DNA of 59,005 nucleotides, taken from NCBI GenBank assembly GCA_905479915.1, contig CAJQOH010000008.1, positions 1 through 59,005 of the forward strand, read 5' to 3'. Below the pieces are notes generated by a model. That model saw only the letters and a program-made list of their open reading frames with translations. It searched no databases and was not told where the DNA came from. Source of the DNA: an uncultured Flavobacteriales bacterium. Its GTDB lineage: Bacteria; Bacteroidota; Bacteroidia; Flavobacteriales_E; Vicingaceae. Both the position numbers and the translations under genes were made by a program. Position 1 is the first letter of the stretch, and the number at the start of each line of letters is the position of its first letter. Positions 41,882 to 51,371 of this stretch are shown piece by piece.

Positions 41882-44800
41882 TTGAAAAAGTTATTATTAT
41901 CAATATTTGGTATTGAGAAAGAGGAATCATTAAGTGTTTCTCTTTTAATGATTCAATCATTGTTTATAGGTATATTTAATGGTACCTTCTACATTAGTTC
42001 TCACACCTTATTTATTGGTTCTTACGGAGGTGAATCCATACCAATGGCCTATTTAATCTCTGGGGGAGTTGGTATTGTACTAACCTTAATCTATTCTAAA
42101 TTACAGGAAAAAATAAAGTTTTCTTCCCTTTCTAAGGTTAACTTGATTTTTGTTTCAATAATTACTATTTGTTTAGCACTCAGTTATTCTTTTATTGATA
42201 AAAAATTAGTTGATTATGCTCAATTTGTTCTATTCGGCCCCCTCTTTGTCTTAAGTATAGTTTCATTCTGGGGGGTTGCTAATAGATTATATAACTTAAG
42301 ACAAGGAAAAAGGTTATTCGGAATTATTGATGCAGGGATTATTTTTGGAATTATCATAAGTAATATTGCCGTAGCTACCCTACCATACTTTACAGGTATA
42401 GAAATTAACTTTGAACAATTACTCTTCATAAGTTTAGTTTGTACAGTTGTTACTGTAATTATACAGTTTATCATAAGCTCTAAATTCAGTTTAGATAAAA
42501 CTGAAGAATCTGAAAATGAGGAAGAAGAAACTGAAGAAACCTCAGGACTAAAGATAATGCTTCAAAATAAATACGTTTTAATGATGGCAGCTTTTGCTGG
42601 GCTATCAATGCTTATCGCGTTTTTTGTTCAATATTCATTCCTTTTGGTTTTAGCAAAAAAATATACCAATGAAATTGATTTTGGTTCATTCTTAGGTGCT
42701 TTTACCGCTATAATTATGGTATTCACCCTATTACTTAAAACATTTGTTTACAGTAAATTGATTAAGAATTATGGTTTAAAAACTTGTCTTGTTTTACTTC
42801 CTATATTGCTAGCTGCTTTTACAGTTGCTGCCATCGCAATTGGTTATGGAATGGGAATTGAAGACATTGAATCTTCTGGATTCTTATTTTTCTTTATGCT
42901 TATTGCATTGAGTAAATTGATTGCTCAGGCAGTTAAAGAAGGTATTGAATTACCTTCATTCAAATTAATTTATCAAACACTAAGTAAAAAAATACGATTT
43001 ATCGTTCAAGCTCAAATTGATGGAACAATAAATGAATTTTCTGCTCTTTTATCTGGATTGTGTTTGGTAGGTTTATCTGCATTGAGCTTTATTGGGTTAG
43101 TAGAAATTTCTGTTGTAATGCTCTTTATTGTATTGGTATGGCTTTATATCGCTTTTAAACTATATAGTCGTTATAAAGAATCTTTAGAATCTGGCCTTAA
43201 AGTAGAAACTAATGAAAATGAAAAAAACTACATTACTCCTATTTCTGAGTCTATTTTAGCTAAACTAAAATCAAATAAAACCATTACAGACCCTAACCTA
43301 GTAATTAGTTTACAAGCTATTGACCCTGTTCTTTTTGAAAAAGAAATTAAAACAATAGAAACCAGAATAACAACTACAGAACTTCAGTCATTTTTAATGA
43401 CAGAAATTTTAGAATACCCAGATCAAAATCATTTAGAGACTTTATCCCATATTGAAAAAAACACATCATCAGACGCTATTAAATCTCAAGCCTCTAGTTT
43501 AATTAGTGAAATCAAAGAAACCTATGTAGGTATTGATTATAAAAAGATAATTGCACTATCTAACTCAAAAGACAATAAAGATAGAATTACAGCAATTCTA
43601 ATGATCAGGTCTAATTATGATCCTAACTACGATACTATTTTATTGAGGTTAATTAAAGATCCAAACTTTGATGTTAAGTCAGAAGTAATTAAAACATGTG
43701 GACTACTTGGCAAAACGGAGCTTACACCTATTATAATTGAGTATTTGGCAGATGATGAACTATATTCTATTGCATATTCTACTATAAAAGCTTTAGGAGA
43801 GAATGCCATTGAATATTTACTACAAGCATTCTTTAAATCTAACGTTACTGACAAATCATTAATTGTAGTTACAGAACTTTTATCATTTATCAATACTGAA
43901 CAAGCAGACAGTTTATTAATGGAAAAACTTTTTTCTAAGAATAGACTTATTATGCAAAAAGCGGCTATTGGAATTACTGCTAAAAAGATTAGCCCACAGT
44001 CAGAAAAAGAAACTATTGATTTAATCAACTTACTAAACGAACAAGTTTCTATTGTTGCATGGAATTATGCTGCATACAATGCCTTCAAAAAGAATAATCC
44101 TGAAATGGTAATTACACTTGAAGCTATTCAGGATGACATTGATTTATCTAAAGAAATATTGTTCTCAATATTATCTATTATTTATGATGACAACTCTGTT
44201 AAAATTGTAAAAAACAATATTGAAACTGGAGATCCTGACAATATCAGTTATGCCATGGAGATGCTTGACTTATTTATTCACGAGCATTTAAAACCTAAAT
44301 TATTCCCTGTTCTTGACGATAGTCTATTGTCATCTAAGATTACGCTATTAGAGGATTATTTCCCTATTGAGATGTTTAAAGAAGAGAATATTTTTGATTT
44401 AATCTTAAATAGAGATAGCAACTATATCTCTGATTGGGCAAAAGCAAGCCTTCTATATGAGATTAAACTTGAACAAGATGATGTTACTCAATCATTTTTA
44501 GCTCAATTATTTAATCCAAAAAAAATAATACGAGAAATAGCTTACTACAAAATGTCAACTATTGATAAAGCGCTACAAAACTCCATTCTTGAAAGATTTT
44601 CTGAACAAGATAAATTTAAATTAATCAAAGAAATAGAGACTATTTCTAAAGATAAAAATGAATTAATGATTCTTTCATTATTAAAACTGAAAGAAGTGAT
44701 AGCTAATGATGGGTTCAAACCAATGAATTGGGTTACCGATATTCCGCATATTCAATCAGAGATTATTGATACCCCAAAAAGTACTGTTCTTAAAGAAAGC

Positions 44801-44971
44801 TCTATCAATTATTTATTTAGAGAATCAAATAAAAATGTATCATGTAATATAATAAACAATCAATATTCAGGATTAAAATCTAAGGATAGAATTATAAGTA
44901 TAAACAAAACTGTTTTCAATAAAATAGCTAGTCATAATTTATTTACAAGAATGTTACTTTTAGAAAATTAA
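41882..44971 (+). CDS. Nucleotide-transporter-like membrane protein with HEAT-repeat domain
   Basis: A 1029-residue protein. The N-terminal half (1-430) has about 11-12 transmembrane helices with the outline of ATP/ADP-translocase (NTT) or MFS carriers. An acidic loop is near 203-222. The C-terminal half (about 450-1000) is soluble and helical, built from HEAT-like repeats (IRSNYDPNYDTILLRLIKDPNFDVKSEVIKTCGLLGK). NTT-HEAT fusions are known in free-living bacteria, some with a cyclic-nucleotide-binding end; that end is not evident here. The only fitting start is TTG at 41882, giving MKKLLLSIFG. It opens the co-directional run leading to the SpoIIE, TIR and nSTAND1 genes. The substrate is unknown. 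Confidence 0.75.
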   Translation: MKKLLLSIFGIEKEESLSVSLLMIQSLFIGIFNGTFYISSHTLFIGSYGGESIPMAYLISGGVGIVLTLIYSKLQEKIKFSSLSKVNLIFVSIITICLALSYSFIDKKLVDYAQFVLFGPLFVLSIVSFWGVANRLYNLRQGKRLFGIIDAGIIFGIIISNIAVATLPYFTGIEINFEQLLFISLVCTVVTVIIQFIISSKFSLDKTEESENEEEETEETSGLKIMLQNKYVLMMAAFAGLSMLIAFFVQYSFLLVLAKKYTNEIDFGSFLGAFTAIIMVFTLLLKTFVYSKLIKNYGLKTCLVLLPILLAAFTVAAIAIGYGMGIEDIESSGFLFFFMLIALSKLIAQAVKEGIELPSFKLIYQTLSKKIRFIVQAQIDGTINEFSALLSGLCLVGLSALSFIGLVEISVVMLFIVLVWLYIAFKLYSRYKESLESGLKVETNENEKNYITPISESILAKLKSNKTITDPNLVISLQAIDPVLFEKEIKTIETRITTTELQSFLMTEILEYPDQNHLETLSHIEKNTSSDAIKSQASSLISEIKETYVGIDYKKIIALSNSKDNKDRITAILMIRSNYDPNYDTILLRLIKDPNFDVKSEVIKTCGLLGKTELTPIIIEYLADDELYSIAYSTIKALGENAIEYLLQAFFKSNVTDKSLIVVTELLSFINTEQADSLLMEKLFSKNRLIMQKAAIGITAKKISPQSEKETIDLINLLNEQVSIVAWNYAAYNAFKKNNPEMVITLEAIQDDIDLSKEILFSILSIIYDDNSVKIVKNNIETGDPDNISYAMEMLDLFIHEHLKPKLFPVLDDSLLSSKITLLEDYFPIEMFKEENIFDLILNRDSNYISDWAKASLLYEIKLEQDDVTQSFLAQLFNPKKIIREIAYYKMSTIDKALQNSILERFSEQDKFKLIKEIETISKDKNELMILSLLKLKEVIANDGFKPMNWVTDIPHIQSEIIDTPKSTVLKESSINYLFRESNKNVSCNIINNQYSGLKSKDRIISINKTVFNKIASHNLFTRMLLLEN

Positions 44972-45024
44972 CAGAAAATAGGCTATATCTATTTTTTTAA
45001 TAATTTTGAGGATTATTTAAACGA

Positions 45025-45450
45025 ATGAAAATAAACAATAAAACATCAACTATATTCAAACAATTAATATTAAATATTATTGTTCCAGTTGTTTGTGCGC
45101 TTGTTATTCTAGCTCTTTTAAATCAATACCGTGTAAAAACGAGTACTGATCAAAATAATAAAATTCAAAATCAACTTATTACTGACCAAATTGAATTAAG
45201 CCTTGTTCATCAAGATTTTGGTTTAGAAGCTGTTGAATCAAGAATTGAAGCAGATCTCTTTGTTCAGAGTCATCACCTAGTTAACCGTATTTTTAAAAAC
45301 ACAGACAGCATTGAGGTTGTTGACCTATCTCTTATAAGAGATTCATTAAATATGTATTCTCGAGAGCAAGATATTTACATCATAAATCGAGAAGGTGTAA
45401 TTGTTAATACCACGTTTGAAAAAGAAAAAACTTTAATCTCTTTACCATAG
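45025..45450 (+). CDS. HAMP/SpoIIE phosphatase, N-terminal part (frameshifted)
   Basis: Encodes the first 134 residues of a receptor-type phosphatase plus a short out-of-frame tail. It shows a transmembrane helix (about 14-36) and the start of a periplasmic Cache-like sensor (DIYIINREGVIVNTTFEKEK). In the A-run 45425-45430 the frame is lost. Reading one extra A continues as NFNLFTIGEKFQTYLENVF and leads directly into the next ORF. As given the gene is broken, either really or through a consensus error. Confidence 0.8.
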   Translation: MKINNKTSTIFKQLILNIIVPVVCALVILALLNQYRVKTSTDQNNKIQNQLITDQIELSLVHQDFGLEAVESRIEADLFVQSHHLVNRIFKNTDSIEVVDLSLIRDSLNMYSREQDIYIINREGVIVNTTFEKEKTLISLP

Positions 45451-45500
45451 GTGAGAAATTTCAAACTTATTTAGAAAACGTTTTTGATGGTAAAGAATAT

Positions 45501-47000
45501 GTGAGTGAAAAGTTTTCAATTGAATTGAAAACTGGAAAACTTCGAAAATATACTTACCAACCTACTTTAGATGGCAAATATCTTATCCAAACAGGAACAT
45601 ATAAATTAGAAGCAGATAAGTGGGTAAACAAAACGAAAGAAACACTTAACAACATTTCTAAAAAGTATAAGAACATCAAAAAAATCGACTTATTTATTGA
45701 TGCTGACACTCCGTTTAGCTTAATTACTTCAGCTACAACTAAAGAAAACACGGCTTTCATTAAAGGTATTTTTAATACACTTGATACTAACCTTAGCCAA
45801 ACAATTGAAACAGTTGAAAATGATAGATATATTGAAAAAGAATATATCCCTATGAAAAGGCAGAATACAACGCTGTATGAAAAAGCATTAATTGAAATTA
45901 TTGCAGATAGAACTGATGCTCATGTAAATCAAAGAAATGATCTCATTCAAAATGTTGCTATTTTCCTATTCACTATTCTACTTGTTATATTCTTAATCTA
46001 TCAAAAAACAAGAGTAATTACATCTCCTATTAAAAAGTTACTAGATAACGTAAACAGAATTACTCAAGGTGATTTATCAGGTAGAGCTGATGTTGAGGGG
46101 AATAATGAAATAACTAAACTCTCTGAAAAGTTCAATTATATGGTTGAACGTTTGCAAACTCTTTATAACAACTTGGAACAAAAAGTTAAAGAAAGAACTG
46201 CCGACTTAAATGCTAAAAAAGACGAATTAGAAGAGCAGAAAAAAGATATTGAAGATAGTATCAGGTATGCAAAAAGAATTCAAAATGCAATTCTTCCTCC
46301 AATGGCATATGTTAAGTCATTATTTCCAAATTCATTTATCTATTACCAATCTAAAGATATAGTGAGTGGTGATTTTTACTGGGTTGGAGAAGTTGACAAC
46401 AAAAAACTAATGGCAATAGTTGACTGTACAGGTCATGGTGTTCCCGGAGCATTTATGAGTATAATTGGAAATAATCAATTAACACAAACTGTTGGTATTG
46501 AAAGAACGGATGTTCCTTCTGACATTCTTAATGATGTAAATAGTGGTGTAACAGCATTACTAAGACAAACTAAAGGGAATACAAACGTTAAAGATGGAAT
46601 GGACCTAGCACTTGTGTCTATTAATTACGAAACGCTAGAACTAAATTTTGCAGGAGCATACAATCCCGTTTATATTATAAGGGATAAAGAGTTAATAGAA
46701 ATTAAAGCTGATAAGTTTCCTATTGGAGGCTTCTTAAATCAGGATTTAGAGAAATTTAAAAACAATGTCTTCCAATTGCAAAAAGATGATATGATTTATA
46801 TGTTCTCTGATGGTTATATGGATCAGTTTGGAGGACCTAAGGGTAAAAAGTTTAAATCAAGAAATATGAAAAACTTGATGATAACTATTTCTGAATTCTC
46901 TTGTGAGAAACAGCATACAATTCTTAAGGATACAATTACTGACTGGATGAAAGATGAAGAACAAGTAGATGATATATTAGTTTCAGGAATTAAGATTTAA
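45501..47000 (+). CDS. HAMP/SpoIIE phosphatase, C-terminal part (frameshifted)
   Basis: The continuation of the receptor phosphatase; its frame is open from 45426, so the GTG at 45501 is not a natural start. Within this part there is the rest of the sensor domain (1-145), a transmembrane helix (about 150-170), a HAMP domain (about 175-225), a coiled coil (225-255) and a SpoIIE domain: DIVSGDFYWVGE, IVDCTGHGVPGAFMSIIG, NVKDGMDLAL, SDGYMDQFGGPKGKKF, DEEQVDDILVSGIKI. The full protein would have about 658 residues. It starts 53 nt after the NTT-HEAT gene and ends 7 nt before the TIR-like gene, so it probably belongs to their transcript. Confidence 0.85.
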   Translation: MSEKFSIELKTGKLRKYTYQPTLDGKYLIQTGTYKLEADKWVNKTKETLNNISKKYKNIKKIDLFIDADTPFSLITSATTKENTAFIKGIFNTLDTNLSQTIETVENDRYIEKEYIPMKRQNTTLYEKALIEIIADRTDAHVNQRNDLIQNVAIFLFTILLVIFLIYQKTRVITSPIKKLLDNVNRITQGDLSGRADVEGNNEITKLSEKFNYMVERLQTLYNNLEQKVKERTADLNAKKDELEEQKKDIEDSIRYAKRIQNAILPPMAYVKSLFPNSFIYYQSKDIVSGDFYWVGEVDNKKLMAIVDCTGHGVPGAFMSIIGNNQLTQTVGIERTDVPSDILNDVNSGVTALLRQTKGNTNVKDGMDLALVSINYETLELNFAGAYNPVYIIRDKELIEIKADKFPIGGFLNQDLEKFKNNVFQLQKDDMIYMFSDGYMDQFGGPKGKKFKSRNMKNLMITISEFSCEKQHTILKDTITDWMKDEEQVDDILVSGIKI

Positions 47001-47007
47001 CATTTAA

Positions 47008-48279
47008 ATGAACACTACAACTATATATCTCTTTTCTGAAGATCAGAAATTAAAAAGCTGGACAGATTTATTCTGTAAGAATTTGTCTATGATCTCCACA
47101 CAGTTCTTTGGTGCGAATGAATCTATCGATGTTGTCAAATTTGATGGAAAACTTACTGCTTCTAGTAAACATGTTTTCTTGTTAACAGATAGTGTTTCTA
47201 GCAAACCTTCAGAAATAGGTAATACAAACAACAATATATACCAAGTACATTTATCTCCTGTTTCATTTAAAAACATTCCTGATTTTTTACATCAAGCACC
47301 TGTTTTTGAATTTTATGATGTTGATTTAGTTAACAATGAATCTAGCTGGAGCAATCTAGATGTTAGTACTGGTAATAGCTGGGAAAAGCTACTAGACTTT
47401 ACAAAAAGTATTTTTAACATCTACAAAAAAGATAAACAAACAATCTATTTAGCAAAAGCATCAGCAAATCAAGTATCAAATAGAAATTTTCTAAAACGTG
47501 ATTTACTCAATCAAGGATTTAATGTAGTTCCTGTAATACCATTAAATGATACGAGTGATGCTATTCTAGAAAAACAAATTAACGCATTACTTAAGGATGT
47601 CGCATTAAGTATTCATGTTTATGGAAATGATATTATGGCTGATAGCATTCATAATATAGAGGTTGTTGAATTTCAAAATAAAGTTTGTTCTAAAAACGAG
47701 GACAATAACCTACAGCGATTAATATGGTTACCTGCCGGAGTTAGGCTTGATAAAGAAAATAATGAATACATAAGTGTCTTAAGAAAAGATTTGGAATTAT
47801 TAAAAGGAGCTGAATTCGTTGAAGCCCCATTAGAATTGTTTAAATCTTTAATTTATCAAAAAATAGAGCGAATGTCTGCTCAAGATGAACAGTCTAAACA
47901 TGGGCTCTATTTTATATATGATAATCAAGAAAACAAAGACATCAAGCAAATTAAAGCTGAAATTAAAAAACATAAACTTGATGTTTTAGTAGTAAATAAT
48001 CTAGATGAACATCCACTTACTAATCATAAAAATAACTTAACCAATTCTGACGGAATTATTATCTATTATGATGGTTCAAATAGTAATTGGATTGAGAATA
48101 TTTTAAACGATATTATTAAGACTCCTAAATATCGAAATAATAAAAAGATTAATTCAATAGGAATTGTTAGCAATAGTAACCTAACCTTAAAGCCTGAATT
48201 GGAAAGTTATAAGTTGGAAAAAATTGATATTACAAGTAAAAATCAGTTAGAAACCTTTATTCAAAATATAAATAAATGA
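47008..48279 (+). CDS. Protein with TIR-like modules, partner of the nSTAND1 ATPase
   Basis: A 423-residue cytoplasmic protein made of three Rossmann-like units. The central one (about 143-210; TIYLAKASANQVSNRNFLKRDLLNQGFNVVPVIPL ... ALSIHVYGND) and the last (about 300-423; GLYFIYDNQENKDIKQIKAEIKKHKLDVLVVNN ... SDGIIIYYDGSNSNWIENIL) match the TIR-type proteins commonly found beside nSTAND1 NTPases. The N-terminal unit (1-105) is less clear. The catalytic Glu of NADase TIRs cannot be located with confidence, so NAD cleavage is not assured. The ATGA overlap with the nSTAND1 gene indicates a fixed pair. Confidence 0.75.
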   Translation: MNTTTIYLFSEDQKLKSWTDLFCKNLSMISTQFFGANESIDVVKFDGKLTASSKHVFLLTDSVSSKPSEIGNTNNNIYQVHLSPVSFKNIPDFLHQAPVFEFYDVDLVNNESSWSNLDVSTGNSWEKLLDFTKSIFNIYKKDKQTIYLAKASANQVSNRNFLKRDLLNQGFNVVPVIPLNDTSDAILEKQINALLKDVALSIHVYGNDIMADSIHNIEVVEFQNKVCSKNEDNNLQRLIWLPAGVRLDKENNEYISVLRKDLELLKGAEFVEAPLELFKSLIYQKIERMSAQDEQSKHGLYFIYDNQENKDIKQIKAEIKKHKLDVLVVNNLDEHPLTNHKNNLTNSDGIIIYYDGSNSNWIENILNDIIKTPKYRNNKKINSIGIVSNSNLTLKPELESYKLEKIDITSKNQLETFIQNINK

Positions 48280-51200
48280 GTTCAGTCTTATTAAATAAAG
48301 GTCAAGATTCGTTATTAACGAAACAGGTTGAATACAATCCTTTTCCAGGGTTAAGACCATTTAGTCCTAATGAAAGTCATCTATTCTTTGGTAGAGAAGG
48401 ACAAAGTGAAGAAATTCTTGAAAAACTATCTGAGAACAAATTCGTTGCTGTAGTTGGTACTTCTGGTAGTGGTAAGTCTTCATTAATGTACTGTGGTGTG
48501 CTACCTATCCTACATGCAGGATTTGTTCATGGAGCTGGATCGAATTGGGAAATCATTACAACAAGACCTGGTGCTGGACCAATATCAAATTTGGCTGAAT
48601 CTATTCTTGTAAATAAAGCTGGCTCAACTAAAGATAATAAAAGTTATACCGAAGAATTAGCACTTAACAGTGCTATCTTAAGGTCTAGTTCAAATGGGTT
48701 AATCGATATCGCCAATCAATTTGAAAAGGACAAGAATATCTTAGTAGTTGTCGATCAATTTGAAGAATTATTTAGGTATAAGAATTCTCAAGATAAAAAT
48801 GCGATTAATGAATCTGTAGCTTTTGTAAAGCTATTGCTTAATGCAGTAAAAGATGTTAATTCTAAAATTTATGTAGTAATCACGATGCGTTCTGACTTCA
48901 TTGGTGATTGTGCTCAGTTCCAAGAATTAACGTCATTAATTAACGATAGTCAATACCTTATACCAAGGATGACTAGAGAAGATGTTCAAAATGCTATTAA
49001 AGGACCAATAGCAGTTGGTGGAGGCCAAATATCTAATCGTTTAACAAATCAATTACTTAACGAAATCGGTGATAATCAAGATCAACTACCTATTCTTCAG
49101 CATTCACTAATGCGTACATGGGATTATTGGTCTAAATTTAAAACAGAAGGAGAAGTTATTGATATTCCACACTACGAATCAATTGGTAGAATGGAAAAGG
49201 CACTTTCTGAACATGCCAATGAAACTTTTGATGAGTTAACACCAGAAGGAAAAGACATTTGTCAGAACTTATTTAAAACACTTACTGAAAAAGGAAGTGA
49301 AAACAGAGGTACAAGAAGACCTACTGTAATTAAGGAAATTGCCGAAATTGCAATCTGTCAACCAAGTCAGGTTATTGAAATATATGAAAATCTAAGTCAA
49401 ACAGGAAGATCATTTCTAACCTCTAGTGATAAGGTTGTAACTGAAAATTCTGTTATAGATATTTCTCATGAAAGTTTAATGAGAATCTGGGATCGTTTAA
49501 TTGCATGGGTTGAAGAAGAATCTGTAGCAGTTAACATGTATCTTAAATTATCCGAATCAGCAGCTCTTTATCAAGTTGGAAAAACTGGTTTATGGAGACC
49601 ACCAGATTTACAACTTGCCACAAAATGGAAGGAACTTAAAAAACCTACATTAACTTGGGCTGTTAGACATGATATTGCTTTCGAAAGAACAATGTCATTC
49701 TTAGATGCCAGTGTTTTAGACCATGAAGCGGAAGAACTAAACAAAGTAAAACTTCAAAAAAAGGCATTAAGAAGATCTCGAATTTTTGCTATTGTTTTAG
49801 GAACAGCTGCAATTATCTTAATGTTTATAATAGTTTGGGCAATCTTACAAAAGATTAAAGCCGATAAATTAACTATTGAAGCAAATGAACAACGTTTGAT
49901 AGCTCAAGAACAAACTGTTATTGCTGAACAACACGCAAAGGAAGCTCAGCTTGAAAAAGAAAATGCCAAACAAAGTGCAATAGAAGCAATTTTAGCTAAA
50001 AACGAATCTGAGAAGAATTTAATTTTAGCGGATAAGAATGCAAAAGAAGCTAGACAGAATTTAAATGTTGCAAAGATTAATGAGCAAAAAGCAAATGCAG
50101 CATCAGAAGAAGCTAAAAAAAATGCAGAAGAAGCATTAACTCAAAAAACATTGGCTGATAAGTCAAGTAAAAAAGCACAAAATTTAAGAATGCTTTCTAT
50201 TGCTCAATCGATGGCTGTAAAATCACAACAAATCAAAAAAGATTTGGATCAAAAGTCATTAGTAGCATTTCAAGCTTATTTATTTAACAAAAAGTATGAA
50301 GGTGAAGATCATCATGGTGATATTTATACTGGTTTATATGATGTGTTAAAAGCTAAAAAACCGAAGGACTACAATAACCTTAAAGGACATAAATCTTCTG
50401 TAAGAGCTATTACTACAAATCAAAAAAATAGTAAGCTTATTACAACAGGTTCTGATGGTAACATTTTTTCATGGGATTTGAAAGATTCTAGTAATACGAA
50501 ACTAATTGGTAACACTAAGGAAATAAATAGAGCCTTAGCACTAAGCAGTGATGATAAATGGTTAGCATGCGGTACTGAGAGAAGTAAAGTTATTTTATTT
50601 GACATTAACTCCGATACAAAAAAAGTACTAAAAGGGCATACTAAAGTAGTTTGGGCTTTAGACTTTATGGATAACAATACGTTGATTTCTGCAAGTGCTG
50701 ATAGTACGATCAGATTATGGAATGTAAACGATGAAAAAAGCATTATTGTCGCAAAAACGAAATCAAGAATAAAATCTTTCGCAATTTCTCCAGACAAAAA
50801 GTACATTGTAGGAGCTTCAGATAAGGGAGAGATTATATTGTGGAATAAAATGAAAGACTACTCTTCTACAATATTGTATACGAATAGCTCTAGATCTATA
50901 TCTCAAATTACTTATAGTAAAGATGGCAAACACATTGCTTTTGGAGATCAACAAGGTTTAGTTAGTATTCTAAATGTAGCCTCAAAGACAATCGAGTATG
51001 ATTTAATTGGACAATCTGCTAGAATCACTGATTTAGAGTTTAGCTCTAATGATATGTTTTTAGCTTCTGCAAGTTTTGATGGAACAGTTCAAGTCTTCTT
51101 AACTGAAAACTACGATCTATCTCCCCTAGTATTAAAAGATCATGATTCATGGGTGTCTAGTTTATCGTTTACAAACAATGACAAAACATTGGTTACAGGT

Positions 51201-51356
51201 ACTATGAGTAGCAAAATTAAACGCTACCCTACTAATATTGACCAGATGTCTACAGATATTTGTTCTTTAATTGCAAGAAACCTAACTCAGAAAGAATGGA
51301 AAAGATTTGTTGCTAAAGATATAGAGTACGAAAAAACTTGTCCCGATATTAAATAG
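48276..51356 (+). CDS. nSTAND1 ATPase with transmembrane helix, coiled coil and WD40 propeller
   Basis: A 1026-residue STAND NTPase. The nSTAND1 entry motif NPFPGLRPFSPNESHLFFGR (21-40) leads to Walker A GTSGSGKSS (61-69) and Walker B LVVVDQFEEL (156-165), then the helical and winged-helix part ending near 440. A transmembrane helix is at about 505-527, a long Ala/Lys/Glu coiled coil at 530-640, and a seven-bladed-type WD40 propeller at 690-1010 (GHKSSVRAITTNQKN, GHTKVVWALDFMDN, SASADSTIRLWN). Such proteins detect a trigger through the repeats and oligomerise to activate an effector, here presumably the TIR-like protein encoded just upstream. Confidence 0.9.
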   Translation: MSSVLLNKGQDSLLTKQVEYNPFPGLRPFSPNESHLFFGREGQSEEILEKLSENKFVAVVGTSGSGKSSLMYCGVLPILHAGFVHGAGSNWEIITTRPGAGPISNLAESILVNKAGSTKDNKSYTEELALNSAILRSSSNGLIDIANQFEKDKNILVVVDQFEELFRYKNSQDKNAINESVAFVKLLLNAVKDVNSKIYVVITMRSDFIGDCAQFQELTSLINDSQYLIPRMTREDVQNAIKGPIAVGGGQISNRLTNQLLNEIGDNQDQLPILQHSLMRTWDYWSKFKTEGEVIDIPHYESIGRMEKALSEHANETFDELTPEGKDICQNLFKTLTEKGSENRGTRRPTVIKEIAEIAICQPSQVIEIYENLSQTGRSFLTSSDKVVTENSVIDISHESLMRIWDRLIAWVEEESVAVNMYLKLSESAALYQVGKTGLWRPPDLQLATKWKELKKPTLTWAVRHDIAFERTMSFLDASVLDHEAEELNKVKLQKKALRRSRIFAIVLGTAAIILMFIIVWAILQKIKADKLTIEANEQRLIAQEQTVIAEQHAKEAQLEKENAKQSAIEAILAKNESEKNLILADKNAKEARQNLNVAKINEQKANAASEEAKKNAEEALTQKTLADKSSKKAQNLRMLSIAQSMAVKSQQIKKDLDQKSLVAFQAYLFNKKYEGEDHHGDIYTGLYDVLKAKKPKDYNNLKGHKSSVRAITTNQKNSKLITTGSDGNIFSWDLKDSSNTKLIGNTKEINRALALSSDDKWLACGTERSKVILFDINSDTKKVLKGHTKVVWALDFMDNNTLISASADSTIRLWNVNDEKSIIVAKTKSRIKSFAISPDKKYIVGASDKGEIILWNKMKDYSSTILYTNSSRSISQITYSKDGKHIAFGDQQGLVSILNVASKTIEYDLIGQSARITDLEFSSNDMFLASASFDGTVQVFLTENYDLSPLVLKDHDSWVSSLSFTNNDKTLVTGTMSSKIKRYPTNIDQMSTDICSLIARNLTQKEWKRFVAKDIEYEKTCPDIK

Positions 51357-51371
51357 TTGTCTAAATAGATT

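Noticed and set aside
45426-45431. Programmed -1 frameshifting at A AAA AAC.
   Set aside because: The heptamer is not in the phase needed for the classic slippery codons, and a plain one-base error or mutation explains the data; kept only as an alternative.
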